A stretch of 64,000 bases of DNA from Symsagittifera roscoffensis (lineage: Eukaryota; Xenacoelomorpha; Acoela; Convolutidae): the NCBI RefSeq assembly GCF_963678635.1, contig NC_087063.1, forward strand, positions 50,665,220 to 50,729,219, in the 5' to 3' direction. Positions 33,260-44,138 of this stretch are shown piece by piece. Numbering within the stretch: position 1 is the first letter of the stretch; the number at the start of each line of letters is the position of its first letter. Under the pieces are notes generated by a model that made no database searches, was not told the DNA's origin, and saw only the letters and a list, made by a program, of their open reading frames with translations. The position numbers and the translations under genes were made by a program.

Positions 33260-33856
33260 TTAATTTTGAAATTCAACTTTCTTTAATATTTTAGATTGTG
33301 GGATGAATGATTTGTAGTTTTTACGTGGTTGATTTCTAAGTCGTGATAATTCTCTATGTTCTGATTTTTCTACTTGTTCTTGTGGTTGAATTTTTTCTAT
33401 CATTTTCCTATTTTTTCTTTCTTTTTGAGGTATTTTTTGGTCTGGCGTTTTTGTATTGTTTTGAGTTGTGGTTTGTTTTGAATTTTGTTTTCCATGATGA
33501 ACGTTCTGTTGTTCATTTATTTTTTTTTCTGTATGTGAATGATTTGGAATAACTTTTAAACCTGTGAAAGAATATAATTGATTTAAATCGCGTAGCGCGT
33601 ACTCTTTTGGGTAGTAGGGCAATAAATTGTTACGATGTTGAACAATTTCTTTTTGATTCGAATTGGTGAGTTTATACGTTACGTCAGTGGGTTTGGCAAG
33701 TATTTCGTATGGTCCTTTTCGAAGGGGTTGTAATTTTTTAGAAATTCTTTTTCGTGTGTTAAAGTTAGGTTTTAAGACAAACGTTCCAATTTTTAAATCT
33801 GTGGCTGGTGTAAAGCGTGAATTAATTTGTTCGTTAATGTTTTGCCTTTGTAACAA
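33260..33856 (-). pseudogene. Integrase C-terminal domain of the LTR element
   Basis: The frame reads through an RNA/DNA-binding-type segment with 'KLQPLRKGPYEILAKPTDVT', the GPY/F-type module that ends many Ty3/Gypsy integrases, followed by a conserved 'HRNNLLPYYPKEYAL' and a basic, Gln/Lys-rich tail. It follows the 33865-34110 segment in a different phase, implying a frameshift near 33860. Confidence 0.8.
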
Positions 33857-33864
33857 TTTTTTTG

Positions 33865-34740
33865 TTACTTTTTGAAAAATTTCATTGTGTTTTTATCTCT
33901 ATTTAAAATCCATTCGGTATGTGTACCGGAGGCTAATTTAAGGATTTGTGGGTAATGAAAATGATCTTCATCATGTGTGTGTAAAGGTAGGTTATAACAA
34001 ATTGAGTCTTGATTTGATTGACAATAACCTTGTGCATTTTTATGAGAATTTGCTGTAAACATAATTGGTTTACGTGGCTTTTGATTAAAAAACATTTCGT
34101 ATGGTGACATTCCTAGAGTTGTCGTGATTTATGAATTATATGTTAAGAGAAATAATTTTACATCTGCTGACCAATCTGTGTATTTTGTATCATTTCCATT
34201 TATGATACATCTGAGATATTCTTGTAGTGAACGGTTCATACCTTCGACTAAACCGTTTGTCCAAGGTGCATGAGATGTACGTGGTTTATGTTTGATGTTA
34301 TATAAGTGGCATAGTGTGATGATTTTGTTATTTATGAATTCTGTACCGTTGTCTGTAACTAAGACTTCGGGTAATCCGAATTTAGCTATCCAGTGTTCAT
34401 AAAGTGTCGTGTAGGCATAATAAGCTTTGCAATGTGGTACTGGGTTGAGTGCTACATAATGTGTAAATGCGTCAACAATTACCATAATGTAGGAGTTTCC
34501 TTCAGAGGATGGTGAAATTGGTCCTTTTGTATCGAATGAAATGCGATGGTTAAAATATAAACTTTGTCCTTTAAAATCTTGTTTTTGTGCTATTTGTTTT
34601 TGATTTGGGTAAGATTTATTTAAATGACATACTATACAATCCTTGCATAATACTTTTATCCAAATAGTGCATTTGGGAAATAAAAATTTTGTGTAAAGTT
34701 TGAGTATGTTTTCTCTGATCCGGAGTGTCCTTTAGTATTT
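33865..34740 (-). pseudogene. Integrase zinc-finger and catalytic core of the LTR element
   Basis: An HHCC zinc finger is split by a one-base shift at about 34660: the His half (SHTQNTKGHSGSE) is in one frame and the Cys half (LCKDCIVCHLNK) in the other. The rve-type catalytic core follows, with D in MVIVDAFTHY, D in VTDNGTEF and E in NGLVEGMNRSLQEYL, i.e. a complete DDE triad. An in-frame TAA at 34129-34131 interrupts the core before 'LGMSPYEMFFNQKP' (34110). The catalytic residues are thus present but the reading frame is not intact. Confidence 0.88.
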
Positions 34741-35425
34741 TGGGTATGTGAGATGTTAAAAGCTATTAATATCATACTTAAAGGAAGACAGGGAATTTTA
34801 GAATCATTTACTTGATATTCTGAAAGATCTGTATTTTCATTAATTGCTGTGTTATTAAATTTTTGGAAATATTGGAGGAGTGTTTTTTTTCCTAAAATTG
34901 TGGTATCTGCTTTTACGGTCTTAGTTTTGTATTTGTGCCATGATTTTTATTGTCTAATTACTGGGTCGAGATTTTGATATTGTTTTAGGCTTTCAAGTGT
35001 TATTTTATCTGTTAGAGGGAGAAAAATATTGTCAATTTCTAGTTTTGATAGGGGAATTGTCATGGAGGTCAAAAACTTGATTAATAGTGTATTTTGAATC
35101 ATTTGTTTTTGGTCCTGATAAATTTATTTTATCAGTTAAATTTTCTTTTTCAATTAATGGAAAAAGGTTTTTTTTATGCGAGTGGTGTTTTATTCTTTTT
35201 TGTTGAGTGTTATTTTTTATCCATTGTGAGTATGGAATTGGTTTGAAAATTGATGTTCTTAGTAAATCAACTTCGTAGTGATTATTTTGGCAATCTAAGT
35301 AAAGTGGAAAATACTGTAGGTTATTTATCTGTGATTGATCAATGTCAGTTTTTGCTGCATATTTGCATTCTAGTCGGGGTGATGTTTCATCTTTTGCGAG
35401 ATAAAATTTAATATTTTTTGGTATT
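34741..35425 (-). pseudogene. Linker between RNase H and integrase
   Basis: The minus strand continues Pol-like sequence with several stops and shifts between the end of the RNase H frame (35426) and the integrase zinc finger. No domain was recognised; this spacer is long (about 0.7 kb) for a Ty3/Gypsy element. Confidence 0.45.
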
Positions 35426-36335
35426 TCAACTGTAGTTTTTTGGTGTGAGTAATTCAGGTGGCGTATTTCGACTTAATGTATCTGGTAACGCAAGATTTTT
35501 TCCTGCTGTCCAAACTATGTGTAAGTTTGGAAATTTCATTAAAATTAGTTGAAATCTATAAACTTTATGATTTGGATTGGGTTTTTGTGTAAAGAAAAAA
35601 ATAATTGGTTTATGATCTGTGAACAGAACTGTTGGGTGTTTTGATCCAAGTACCAGAAATTCATATTCGGTAAGTGTATAAATTATAGCTGTACATTCTC
35701 TCATTAAAGTCGAGAGTCGTAGCTCTGCTTGAGTGAATAATCGTGAATTTGCTGATAAAAGGTTCATTTTGTTTGTACCACTATGTGATTGTAGCAATGC
35801 TGCGCCGATGCCAAAATTTGAAGCATCGCACATTGCATAGAATGGTTGATTTTGGTCTGGAATTGTATTTGAGATTTGTTCAGTTAAAAATTTTTTAATT
35901 TCTTCAAATCCTGTTTGATTTTCAGTGGTCCATTCAAAGTTATTTTGTTGTCTGAGGATATTATAGAAGGGTCTTAAGTATAATTGCATTTTATAAACAT
36001 ATTTGCTTAAGAAATTTAACATTCCAAGGAATTCTTGGATTTTCTTTTTATTTGTTGGTGGCTGAAGTTTTTGAATAGCATCAATGCATGATTTTAATGG
36101 AGTGATAGTGTTTCGTTCAATATTATGTCCTAAAAATTTAACTCGTGTTAGAAAGAAGTGTGATTTATCGGGAGCGGCCTTCAGATTTTCGTTCTGAAGT
36201 ATTTTATGATACTGTTCTAAAACTGTAAACATTTCTTCTTTGGTTTGTGATTGCATAAAAACATCGTCTAAATAGGTGATTGCGTTTTTCTTGAGTAAAA
36301 TTGCGTGGTCTAAAAATTTTACTCCCAAAAGCTGA
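35426..36335 (-). pseudogene. Reverse transcriptase palm/thumb and RNase H of the LTR element
   Basis: The frame contains the catalytic box ITYLDDVFMQS (Y-x-D-D), the downstream 'VKFLGHNI' and 'FLGMLNFLSKYV' segments typical of Ty3/Gypsy RT, then RNase H with FYAMCDASNFGIGAALLQ, 'ELRLSTLMRECTAIIYTL' and FTDHKPI. It copies the RNA into cDNA and degrades the template. The upstream RT half is in another frame; a one- or two-base shift lies near 36320-36345 (between 'AAFSAFGSKIF' and 'GVKFLDHAILL'). Confidence 0.92.
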
Positions 36336-36911
36336 AAAAGCTGCTGGTCCTATGGATATTCCATAGCATAAGCGATTAAATTCATATTGTAGATTTCCAA
36401 TAACAAATTGTGTTAAACGTCGTGATTGTTCATCTAGTGGCATTTGATTGTTTGCACTATTCATATCTGCGGTTGTAAAGTATTTTCCATTTATCTTTGT
36501 CAAGATAACTTGTATTGGTTCAATAGGCCAATTGCATTTTGATTCATCAATTAGTGAATTGAGATATCTAGCGTCTAAAACTATTTTTATTGATTCATCT
36601 TTTGCTAGAATGATAACAGGGTTGATAAAAGTGTTACCTCTTGGTTGTTCTTCTTTTTTTACTGGTGAGATAATTTTGTATTGTTCTAAAATATCAAGTA
36701 ATCTATTTACTTTGTCGTGTAAATGAATTGGTACTTTACTGGCTCTTTGTTTTTTGAAAACTGCGTCGGGTTTCAACGGGAGATGTAGTGATGAACTGGT
36801 TTCTCCAACGTCAAATTTTGATGTTGCATAGACTGTTGAGTATTTTAACAGTTGCTTTGCTAATTTATCAAATTCGGTATGTGTAATTTGTGAATGTTCA
36901 AAATTAAACAT
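36204..36911 (-). pseudogene. Reverse transcriptase fingers/palm N-terminal half
   Basis: The frame carries the RT motifs preceding the YLDD box: 'TFINPVIILAKDESIKIVLD', 'YFTTADMNSANNQMPLDEQS' (first catalytic Asp in TTAD) and 'EFNRLCYGISIGPAAFSAF'. After about 36335 it runs on out of phase to 36204. The N-terminus follows a stop at 36914 in the preceding frame. Usual Ty3/Gypsy palm sequences read LxxGYHQ where this has MNSANNQM, an unusual variant. Confidence 0.9.
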
Positions 36912-36913
36912 TG

Positions 36914-37249
36914 TTAAAAATTTTGTTGTTCTTTTGTGTAATTTGTTAAATTGAAAGTTGGTTTAAAATATGGTGTTTTTGTGAAGTAATCTGTGTTTCT
37001 TTTTTCATTACTTATTATATTATTTATGGATAATTCTTCGTCAAGAATTGTGGATTGGCAAATATCTAATAATTGGAGTATATTATTAACGCGGTAGGCT
37101 ACTTCATTTATAGGTGAAATTGTAGCATTTGTTTCACAATATCCTAAAAGTTCTAAGGGTAATGTTACTTGATATGGTGTATTGTTATATACGTGTAACG
37201 AAATAATGCCGGAATTCGTGTTTTTCAAATATTTGATAGATGAGATCAA
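36914..37249 (-). pseudogene. Pol segment between protease and RT
   Basis: A 111-codon frame with 'GIISLHVYNNTPYQVTLP' followed by a glycine-poor beta-type sequence resembles the region just after protease that leads to RT in Gypsy Pol. It ends at TAA 36914 and RT resumes in another phase three bases later. Confidence 0.65.
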
Positions 37250-37832
37250 GATTTTGAAAAATTTGTAAACAGGTTAGAATCGAAATCTGACACAAAAAGT
37301 TGTTGTTTATTTTGACTTTTATCATACTGGTGAACTTGTTTAATGAAAAATTATATATATTTCCTGATAGTGGTTTCAGGTGTTTCTGTTGTTGATTGTA
37401 AATTGGGTAAACTTTTGAGAAGAATGGTGGTTGTTTGTTTATTCTTTGGAAGAATGTTAGGGCTGTATTTCTTGTTTTTGTGTACTTATCTTTGATTAGT
37501 ATTTTACTATTTAAGATGTTGATTGTTGGTATATATTTAGATACAAAAGATATGCCAATGATATTGTGCTTAATATCAGTAAAATGAAATATTTGTTTAA
37601 ACGGTTTGTTTAAAGTTTTATTTTGTTCCATAGTTCTCGTGGGGAGAAGGAATAATTGGATTTTACCATAATTTACTAATGTTGATCCTTGTGCTGTTGC
37701 TAGTTTACTAGAGGTTGCAAGAGGCATTAGTTTTAGATGTAATGTTTTGATTTCATACCATGTGGGAATATTAATTTTATTTGATTCTGCTCTTGAATCA
37801 ATTAAAATATCAATTTCAAGATCTGGTGGTTG
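37185..37832 (-). pseudogene. Aspartic protease region with altered active site
   Basis: Upstream of the ATG at 37727 the frame is open and reads 'DILIDSRAESNKINIPTWY'. This is where the retropepsin active-site D-S/T-G-A is expected; codons at 37788-37799 give Asp-Ser-Arg-Ala, so the Gly is Arg. Later segments (ATAQGSTLVNYG, HNIIGISFVSKY) fit the flap and the ILG-type second motif. An Arg at the fireman's-grip Gly should abolish the dimeric protease. The preceding linker is in another phase (shift near 37835). Confidence 0.75.
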
Positions 37833-37855
37833 AAATTATTTGTTTCTTGGGCTTT

Positions 37856-38625
37856 CTAAGAGAAATGGAATTGTCCAAATTTTTCTCTGGGTTGTTTTTT
37901 CTGTATATTTTGATAAATATGTTTCGTATTTGAGCATTGTGTTTCATCTTTTTTATCGGGTTCAATTACCGTGTTAATTTCGTTTACTTCTTGTGTAGTT
38001 TGTGTAGTATGACTGCGTCCAATATAATAGTTGTGAAGGAGTTCCAATTGATTTTCATATATATGTGATGTAAAAAGTTGTTCATATTTTATAGGTTCGT
38101 AGTCGTTTTTGACTGTTATCATATTTACAGAGATGGTATTATCTGTATCTCTTTCTGTATCTGACGATTCACAATTTATATGATTTAGTTGTAATTCGTT
38201 ACTTCCTGTGTCATCAATACCTGGGGGGTCTGATGTTGTTTCTTCAATTGTTTGCACTTGATTAATGTGTCTTTGATGTTTTGGTGTGTTACTTCTGTAT
38301 CGATGTTTAGAATCATGATAATGGTTATTATTCCTATGTGGTGACTGGAAATAATTTCTATACCGATTATTGTAGCTTGAAATTCGATTTTGTGAATTAT
38401 ATTGTGATCTGTTTTGATAATTATCATTTGATCTGTGATAGTTTGATCTATTATATGAAATATTTCTTGATCGATTGTTCGGGTAAATCTGATTTCGATT
38501 GTTTGAATAACTTCTAATTCTATTATGTGAATAGTTTCTATTTCTGTTGTATGATGAGTTTTGTGATTGATTATTGGATTAGTGTCTAATCCTTGGGTTT
38601 GAATGGGAACTGGATCCAGAAACAA
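37856..38625 (-). pseudogene. Gag-Pol linker of the LTR element
   Basis: Two frames (38625-38185, an out-of-phase reading of the Arg/Ser-rich Gag tail, and 38257-37856, an acidic Asp/Thr/Glu-rich linker) connect the nucleocapsid to protease. Degenerate short repeats coding for RNYSRSNS-like residues make the DNA internally repetitive. No catalytic motif. Confidence 0.5.
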
Positions 38626-39850
38626 ATTGTGTTGTATTAGAATTTGATCGTGAATAGTTATTTTGGTTGTTTTGGCTATTCGATCGATTATATCTTTTTT
38701 GTGAAGAATTTCGTGTATTTCTTCGTTCTGGTGATCTTCCTCTATAACTTGAGTTATATGGTGATTGATTCCTTGTGTAATTGGTGTTATTCGGAAGTGG
38801 TTTTCCTGAACTGTTATTACTATATATATTTTTGTTTGGTAGATTTTGATCTTTTTTCATGTATTGATAGAACGATTTATTTGGTTCTTTATGCTTTTGA
38901 GGTTTATTCTGATTGTCTTGTTGTTTTTGTCTACATTCGGAAATACTGTGTCCGTATCGTCGGCAATAATTACACCATTTTTTGAAAGATGGTTTGTTTG
39001 CCTTTAAAGTTTGGATGTTTTCGTAGATATCTAGTATTTCAGTGATTTTTTCAATCAGGTATGTGTCTGATTCCTGTATGTTATTTATATGTGTAGTGTT
39101 TGTTTCAATTCGATTAACATATTGTAGTTTTAGATTTTCTGTTTCTTCGAGTTTCATTGTGATTTCTGCTTGTTCTAATTTATCTACTAGTTTTCGAAAA
39201 TCTAAGTCTGGTTCTCGAATTGAGGAAGGATGAGATGCTCTCTTTTTTATCGCTATTTTCCTTAATTGAGGTGTTAAGGTCATCATTAGAATTTCTGTCA
39301 TTTTTGTGTTTTTATAGTCATGTGTATTAAGTGAATATGCTTTTCGAACTAGTGTTTTGATACGTACTGCTAATTGTTTGATTGTTTCATTTGGTAATCT
39401 GCGAATTTCATTACATAAAACTCTTTGGTGTTGTTTGTTTCTTTCAGAGTCAAACATTTTTGAAAATTCTTGTGTGAATCTTTTCCAGTCTGATTTTATT
39501 TCTATGGGTAATACTGAAAACCATTTTTGAGCTGCGCCATCTAGGGTTGTTTGTATTAGTGCTGTGCGTCTATGAATCCAATTTTGATGTAGTGGCGTAT
39601 TAATTAGTTCGGGTCCCATATTTAAAATTCAATTTGCTGTTACTGCATTTAAATAATCTTCTACAGAATATTCAGGGTCTGTTCCTGTGAATACCATCAG
39701 TGGTTTATTGGATGTTATTGATGATCTACCCATGAGGTATGGATTCATTGTCATCTGTAGTGATTCTGCGGCATTTGGCATTTGTGAAAAATTTGAAAGT
39801 TGATTTTTTGTTATTTCGTGTTGCTGAAGGTAATATGGAAGCGATTTCAT
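38579..39850 (-). pseudogene. Gag of the LTR element (capsid-like core and zinc knuckle)
   Basis: The sequence 'FTGTDPEYSVEDYLNAVTAN' is followed by an in-frame TGA near 39629-39631 and then, in the same phase, the Retrotrans-gag-type core (GAAQKWFSVLP, W-x-F-x-F motif, LRKIAIKKRASHPSS). A CX2CX4HX4C zinc knuckle (CNYCRRYGHSISEC) and an Arg/Ser/Asn-rich basic tail follow. The protein would form particles and bind the element's RNA. Only one zinc knuckle is present, in contrast with the two of the element at 1-2638. Confidence 0.88.
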
Positions 39851-40485
39851 TTTGCATTTGAGTTGGTTGATAAGAATGCATTGACATTGGATTTTGTGGT
39901 TGTATTGGTTGAAAAGATTGTGTATTAAAGGGATTTTGTATATGCGTTTGTTGTGGGTTTTGTATATCTATTGGGTTTTGTGGGTAAAATTTCATATTTT
40001 GGGATGGTTGAGTTTGTCGTGGTCTTTGTGTCCGATATTCTTTAGTGTATGGTGCAAAAATATCTGGTTGGTGATAATCATCTTCATCGAATGCTAAATA
40101 GTTTGTATTATGGTGTATGTTGGTTATTTTTATTTTGTTGAAAGAATGGGTAATTTTCAGTATAATCCTGTGTAGGTTGTGGATTATCTGGAAAATTTAC
40201 TGAATTGGTCGATGTTTTCGGGAGATTCCAATAATGGGAACATACGAGATTTAAATTTTGTGTGTTTTTTCGGGGAGGTTGATTTGTTCTTGGTTTGTGA
40301 GAATAAATATAATTGTGTTCTGCAAAGGTGTTTCTTGTGAATGTTTTTCGTGTTTTTGACGGTATTGTCATTGATCTATAAGTTTGATAATCCATATGTG
40401 AATATTTTGGAGCAATCGAAGGTTTAAAGGTTGGTTGTAAGGTTACCTGTATTAGTGACGTATTTGTATTTCTTGGTGTTGTCAA
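39726..40485 (-). pseudogene. N-terminal Gln/Pro/Asn-rich part of Gag
   Basis: Frames at 40485-40108 and 39995-39726 are rich in Gln, Asn, Pro and Thr with repeated 'IQNPFNTQSF'/'QPTQMQN'-like phrases. They precede the capsid-like core and are probably its disordered N-terminal region after frameshifts. Confidence 0.5.
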
Positions 40486-40803
40486 ATTAGGGTGTATTGG
40501 TGAAATACTTTGTTGTGTAGGTGTTGTTGTTTGGACGATTTCTTCATTTATGAAGTGTGATGGTGTTTGAATATCTTGTTGTGTAAGATTTCTAGTTCCA
40601 TTAAGGTTTTCATTATGTATGAAGGTCGAATTTAAACTGTTTTTTCGTGTATCAGGTAAAAATGTATTATAGTTCAGTGGTGTTGCATCAATGGTTAATG
40701 GTATTACTTTTACATAATCCCTGTGATAAAATATTGTACTTATTGCTTGACTTGAAATAGCTTGTGGGATATTTAGAAATGTAGGATGAGACCATTCAGG
40801 GTC

Positions 40804-41433
40804 TCAAACGTAGTCTGATTGTTCTGAAAGAGCAGTGTCGTCTTTTGTATTTTGAGGTCTGAAATTTTTCCTTGCTTGTGAAATTAAATCTAAATTGTGG
40901 GTGAAATAATCTATTAAAAACCATGCTAAAATCTTTTGTAAATCATGTTTAGTGTGTTGTGAAACATCATCTTTAGTGAAATTTTCTGTAATTATATGTA
41001 AAAATGTTGAAAATATTGTGATTTCATTTCGTACTTTTGTATGTCTGGATGTTTCAGTTGGTGATATACTTTGAAATTCTTTTTTTTCTAACATAGATAT
41101 ATAACTATATATTATTGCAAAAACTTCGTTAGTGAAGACGGAGTTTGCTCTTTGTGAATTATGATATCGTATGCTTTTGATATACTATATGAACACTTTT
41201 GAAAATTCTAATTCAATATCGTCTGTTTGAATTACATATTTACGATGGGCTGTATTTGGTGTGCTGAATTCTATGGCGTAGATTACATATTGTTGTGTTA
41301 GATTACATATGTCTTTTAAATAATTGTCAATAATTTGTCTTTTAATTTTTACATCTGCAAATTCTGCTTTGCATGGAATGGTTCCTGGTTCAAACGAGTA
41401 AATTCTTGCAAAAATCGTGTTGTCCTCTATCAT
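40804..41433 (-). pseudogene. Frames upstream of Gag, unknown function
   Basis: Two frames (41433-41185, 82 codons, and 41094-40804, 96 codons) of ordinary composition precede the Gag sequence. The first includes 'FARIYSFEPGTIPCKAEFAD'; the second is helical and charged. I recognise neither. They could be the true N-terminus of Gag or an extra leader protein. Confidence 0.4.
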
Positions 41434-43178
41434 CGAGTGAATCTATAAGAAAGGGAAAAACTGCTTCGTCATCTGGACTATCGTCACTTTCAGTGTGGCT
41501 CATTTTTTCGTTTGATGACTGTTAATATATAACTATCGATGTGTCAAATTGGTTGATTCCAATTATACAAGTGTACTGGTTTGTGTTTGTATTGCCTTTT
41601 TCTTCTTCTTTTTCCTCTTTTTGATGAATTTGAAGTTGTTTCTGAGTCGGAAAAATATAATTGATCATGGATGGGATAATTTTTATCTATTGATTCTTTT
41701 AATTTGTATAGTTCGTCTAAACTGCTGGCTTCTGACTCAGAAAATGCGTTTCTATTTTATGAAAATCTTTTTCGTGTGATTTGTCTTTGTTTGTTTAAAA
41801 TTTTCCTTTTTATTGTTTGTCGTTTTGTTCTAATGTATCCAACTGTTTGTGTATGAGGTGTGATTACAAGATCGTATTTTTGTTATCAATTTCACAGTTG
41901 TGTAAAACGATTGTTTGTTTATTTCCTAAATTTTTGAATGACATAAGGTTTAGGATGAGGGATGCAAGAAGTTGTTAGTTATTTCTATTTCCTTAGACTG
42001 TTAGTCCTTACGATTTTTTGGTTAGCTTAACCTGGGTCTTTTTGTTCAGGGTTGGAGAGAAAAGTATATAGATTCCGAAGAATGATTTTTTACTTTCTCG
42101 TGGCTAGTCTAAGCTAAGGTGTTAACCTACTTAATCTTACTTAGGGGTAGTGATTGTATTCAAGGGTTGGAGAATAGTAAATCGATCCACAAGGTTCAGT
42201 TATAATTAGAACACAAGTAGTTCGTTAGATACTATTTTAAATTTTCTAAGTCTAAGATCTATCCTGGGTCTGGTGAGAGGAGGGTTCAAGTGAAGGATGA
42301 ATAATCGAAGTTCTTCACTGTTTATCTTAATTTGAATGGTTAGTTTTATTGAAAAATTTCTATTAGTCCTGGGTCTTTTGGAAGGGTTGGATAGTGAATC
42401 GACGTTTGAGGTCGTTATATACTTTCTAAGTGGGTGGGGGAGAACAACATTGTTCTTTTTGATCCAAGGATAAGCCTTGATCATCAGGTTTTAAATTTAG
42501 TGAAATAGAAATTTTATTAAGATCCAAGGATAAGCCTTGATGATCTGATTTTTAAAATTAAGTGAATTTAAGTTTAAAATGGTTTAAATTTATTTAAGAA
42601 AAAGATTTAGTTCTTCAATGATGTTAGTGAGCTTATGATTGCTGTTATGTTTAGGTGATGAAGCTGGGACAAAGGATGATTTATGATTACTAACGATTTA
42701 TTGTCATGCTACTAATTTTTATTTTCATTTTCAATAAATTTTTTTTTCAAATATGTTTTATATAATACTGCAGAAATTAAGAAAACGATTTGAGATCTTT
42801 TTATCAATCTTTTTTTTACATTAATAATTTTGTTTAGCGCCTGAAATGATCATGAAGATTTATCTCAAAATTTTATGTTTGCAAATGAAAATCTAAATTC
42901 ATTGCTAATAAGATTCTAAATACAAAAGTTTGTGTTGGCTTTTGCTTAAATGGTAAGTTTCTACTTAGTCGTATATCGTCTCTTGTCCGAGGTCTTCTTC
43001 CAATTCCGGGTAGTTCTGGTATCGTTCGGAATATCGGCTCTGATCTATTGAGTCGTAGAGACATTTCAATTAAATTATTATCGTGTAACATTTTGAAAAT
43101 GTTTTGTCTAATTTCTAATCTATATTTGGTTAGTTCTAAACTATTTAGGTCTTATTTGAGACTTATGGTCGCACCAGA
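41434..43178 (-). other. Leader of the LTR element
   Basis: A leader of about 1.7 kb without a clear gene. It has a tandem 60-bp repeat (GATCCAAGGATAAGCCTTGA at 42461 and 42521) and recurrent CCTGGGTCTTT...GGGTTGGA phrases (42030-42390). Next to the 5' LTR the minus strand reads TGGTGCGACCATAAG after two bases, a TGG-initial stretch that may be the primer-binding site; I could not match it to a tRNA. Confidence 0.5.
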
Positions 43179-43588
43179 TGAGTTAGGACTGATGTGGTTA
43201 ACTCATAGAGTAATTTCGGATAGGGTACACCGTCTGCTCGTCACGCTATCTTATTTTCGGCCGGATAGATTCGTGCAACTTCTTAGTCTAATACCGATCC
43301 TAATCTTACTCTTATACTTACTAGTCTCAGGGTGTTTAACTAGTCTCTGCTAGGCTCAATAGATCTAGGGCATACTGTTTTATTGCGGCTGCTGAAGTTC
43401 TCTTGGAGAGGCAACCAATTTCTAAGTTAAATTCAAATCTCTCTGGTGCTGAAATTACAAGTAATTTCAGCACCTACAAATAAGTGGGTTGTTAGTTAGA
43501 TGGATTATGATTGGTTAATATTAAATATTTTACAGTGGTAAAATATCCAATTTATCCAATTATAAAAGGTAGTTTAGATCAGGTTCCA
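43179..43588 (-). repeat. 5' LTR (410 bp)
   Basis: Same ends and length as the 3' LTR, with nine base differences by eye. It carries the same perfect hairpin at 43446-43473. As the 5' LTR of a minus-strand element it should contain the promoter; no certain TATA box was identified. Confidence 0.95.
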
Positions 43589-43592
43589 CATG

Positions 43593-44130
43593 TTTCGACC
43601 GTGATCAACCAAGTTCCGGTGTTTTTTTTACTTTCAAAGTTAATGAGTTATCCAAACTTTATAATTTATAGTTTCTACTTTTCGGGTAACATATTTTGAT
43701 ACTTTTTTCTTCGATTGTAAAGATTGGAATTATTTGCAATTTAATTGCTTTGTAGAGATGAACTACTTTTGAGCTGTTTTTTTTTCTTCTTCTTTTGCAA
43801 TACTGTTATGCAATTTGAATAGAAAATATTTAAAAATGTCCTTTTATTTGAAAGAAATTTTTCTCTTTGACTTAGAATCACCGCGGGAAAAGTGGTGCGT
43901 TTCGACTGTGCCTGACCTGGCTCGATTTTTTTTTCGAACTTGCTCGACATTGCTCGAGGTATGTTTCGATATTGCTCGAGGTTTGTTTCGAATTTGTGCT
44001 CGACCCAAACCCCAGTCTCGATTATTCTTTTTCGTTCGAGCACGGACTTTGAAAGTCGAAACAAAAAGAGAGCAACCTCGACCGGGGTAACAACCTGCTC
44101 ACTTGATCACGCAAGGGCACGAAAGTAAAT
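43593..44130. repeat. Right part of the interrupted GGTCGA module
   Basis: The module resumes after the target duplication with TTTCGACCGTG and later holds several GCTCGA-rich phrases (TTGCTCGAGGTATGTTTCGA) around 43910-44090. These match the GTGCTCGACC parts of the modules near 17000 and 22720. Confidence 0.6.
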
Positions 44131-44138
44131 GAATAATT

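Larger units (their letters stand above)
24691..43588 (-). mobile_element. 18.9-kb Ty3/Gypsy-type LTR retrotransposon with envelope-like region (degenerate)
   Basis: Two 410-bp direct repeats bound the element, flanked by the 4-bp duplication CATG. Coding sense is on the minus strand, in the order Gag, protease, RT, RNase H, integrase, then envelope-like and accessory frames. The order RT-RH-integrase is that of the Ty3/Gypsy group and not Copia. At 18,898 bp it is about two to three times the usual length of such elements; most of the excess lies after integrase (25101-33260) and in the long leader. Stops and frameshifts interrupt every major domain, so it is not autonomous. The LTRs differ at 9 positions by my count (about 2.2%), indicating a fairly recent insertion. 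Confidence 0.93.

Noticed and set aside
38644-38985. Plus-strand hydrophobic frame within the LTR element
   Set aside because: It is the antisense of the basic Gag tail; Arg/Ser/Asn codons read backward give hydrophobic residues.
43161-43178. A tRNA-specific primer-binding site next to the 5' LTR
   Set aside because: TGGTGCGACC begins with TGG but I could not match it to a tRNA 3' end, so it is mentioned only as possible.
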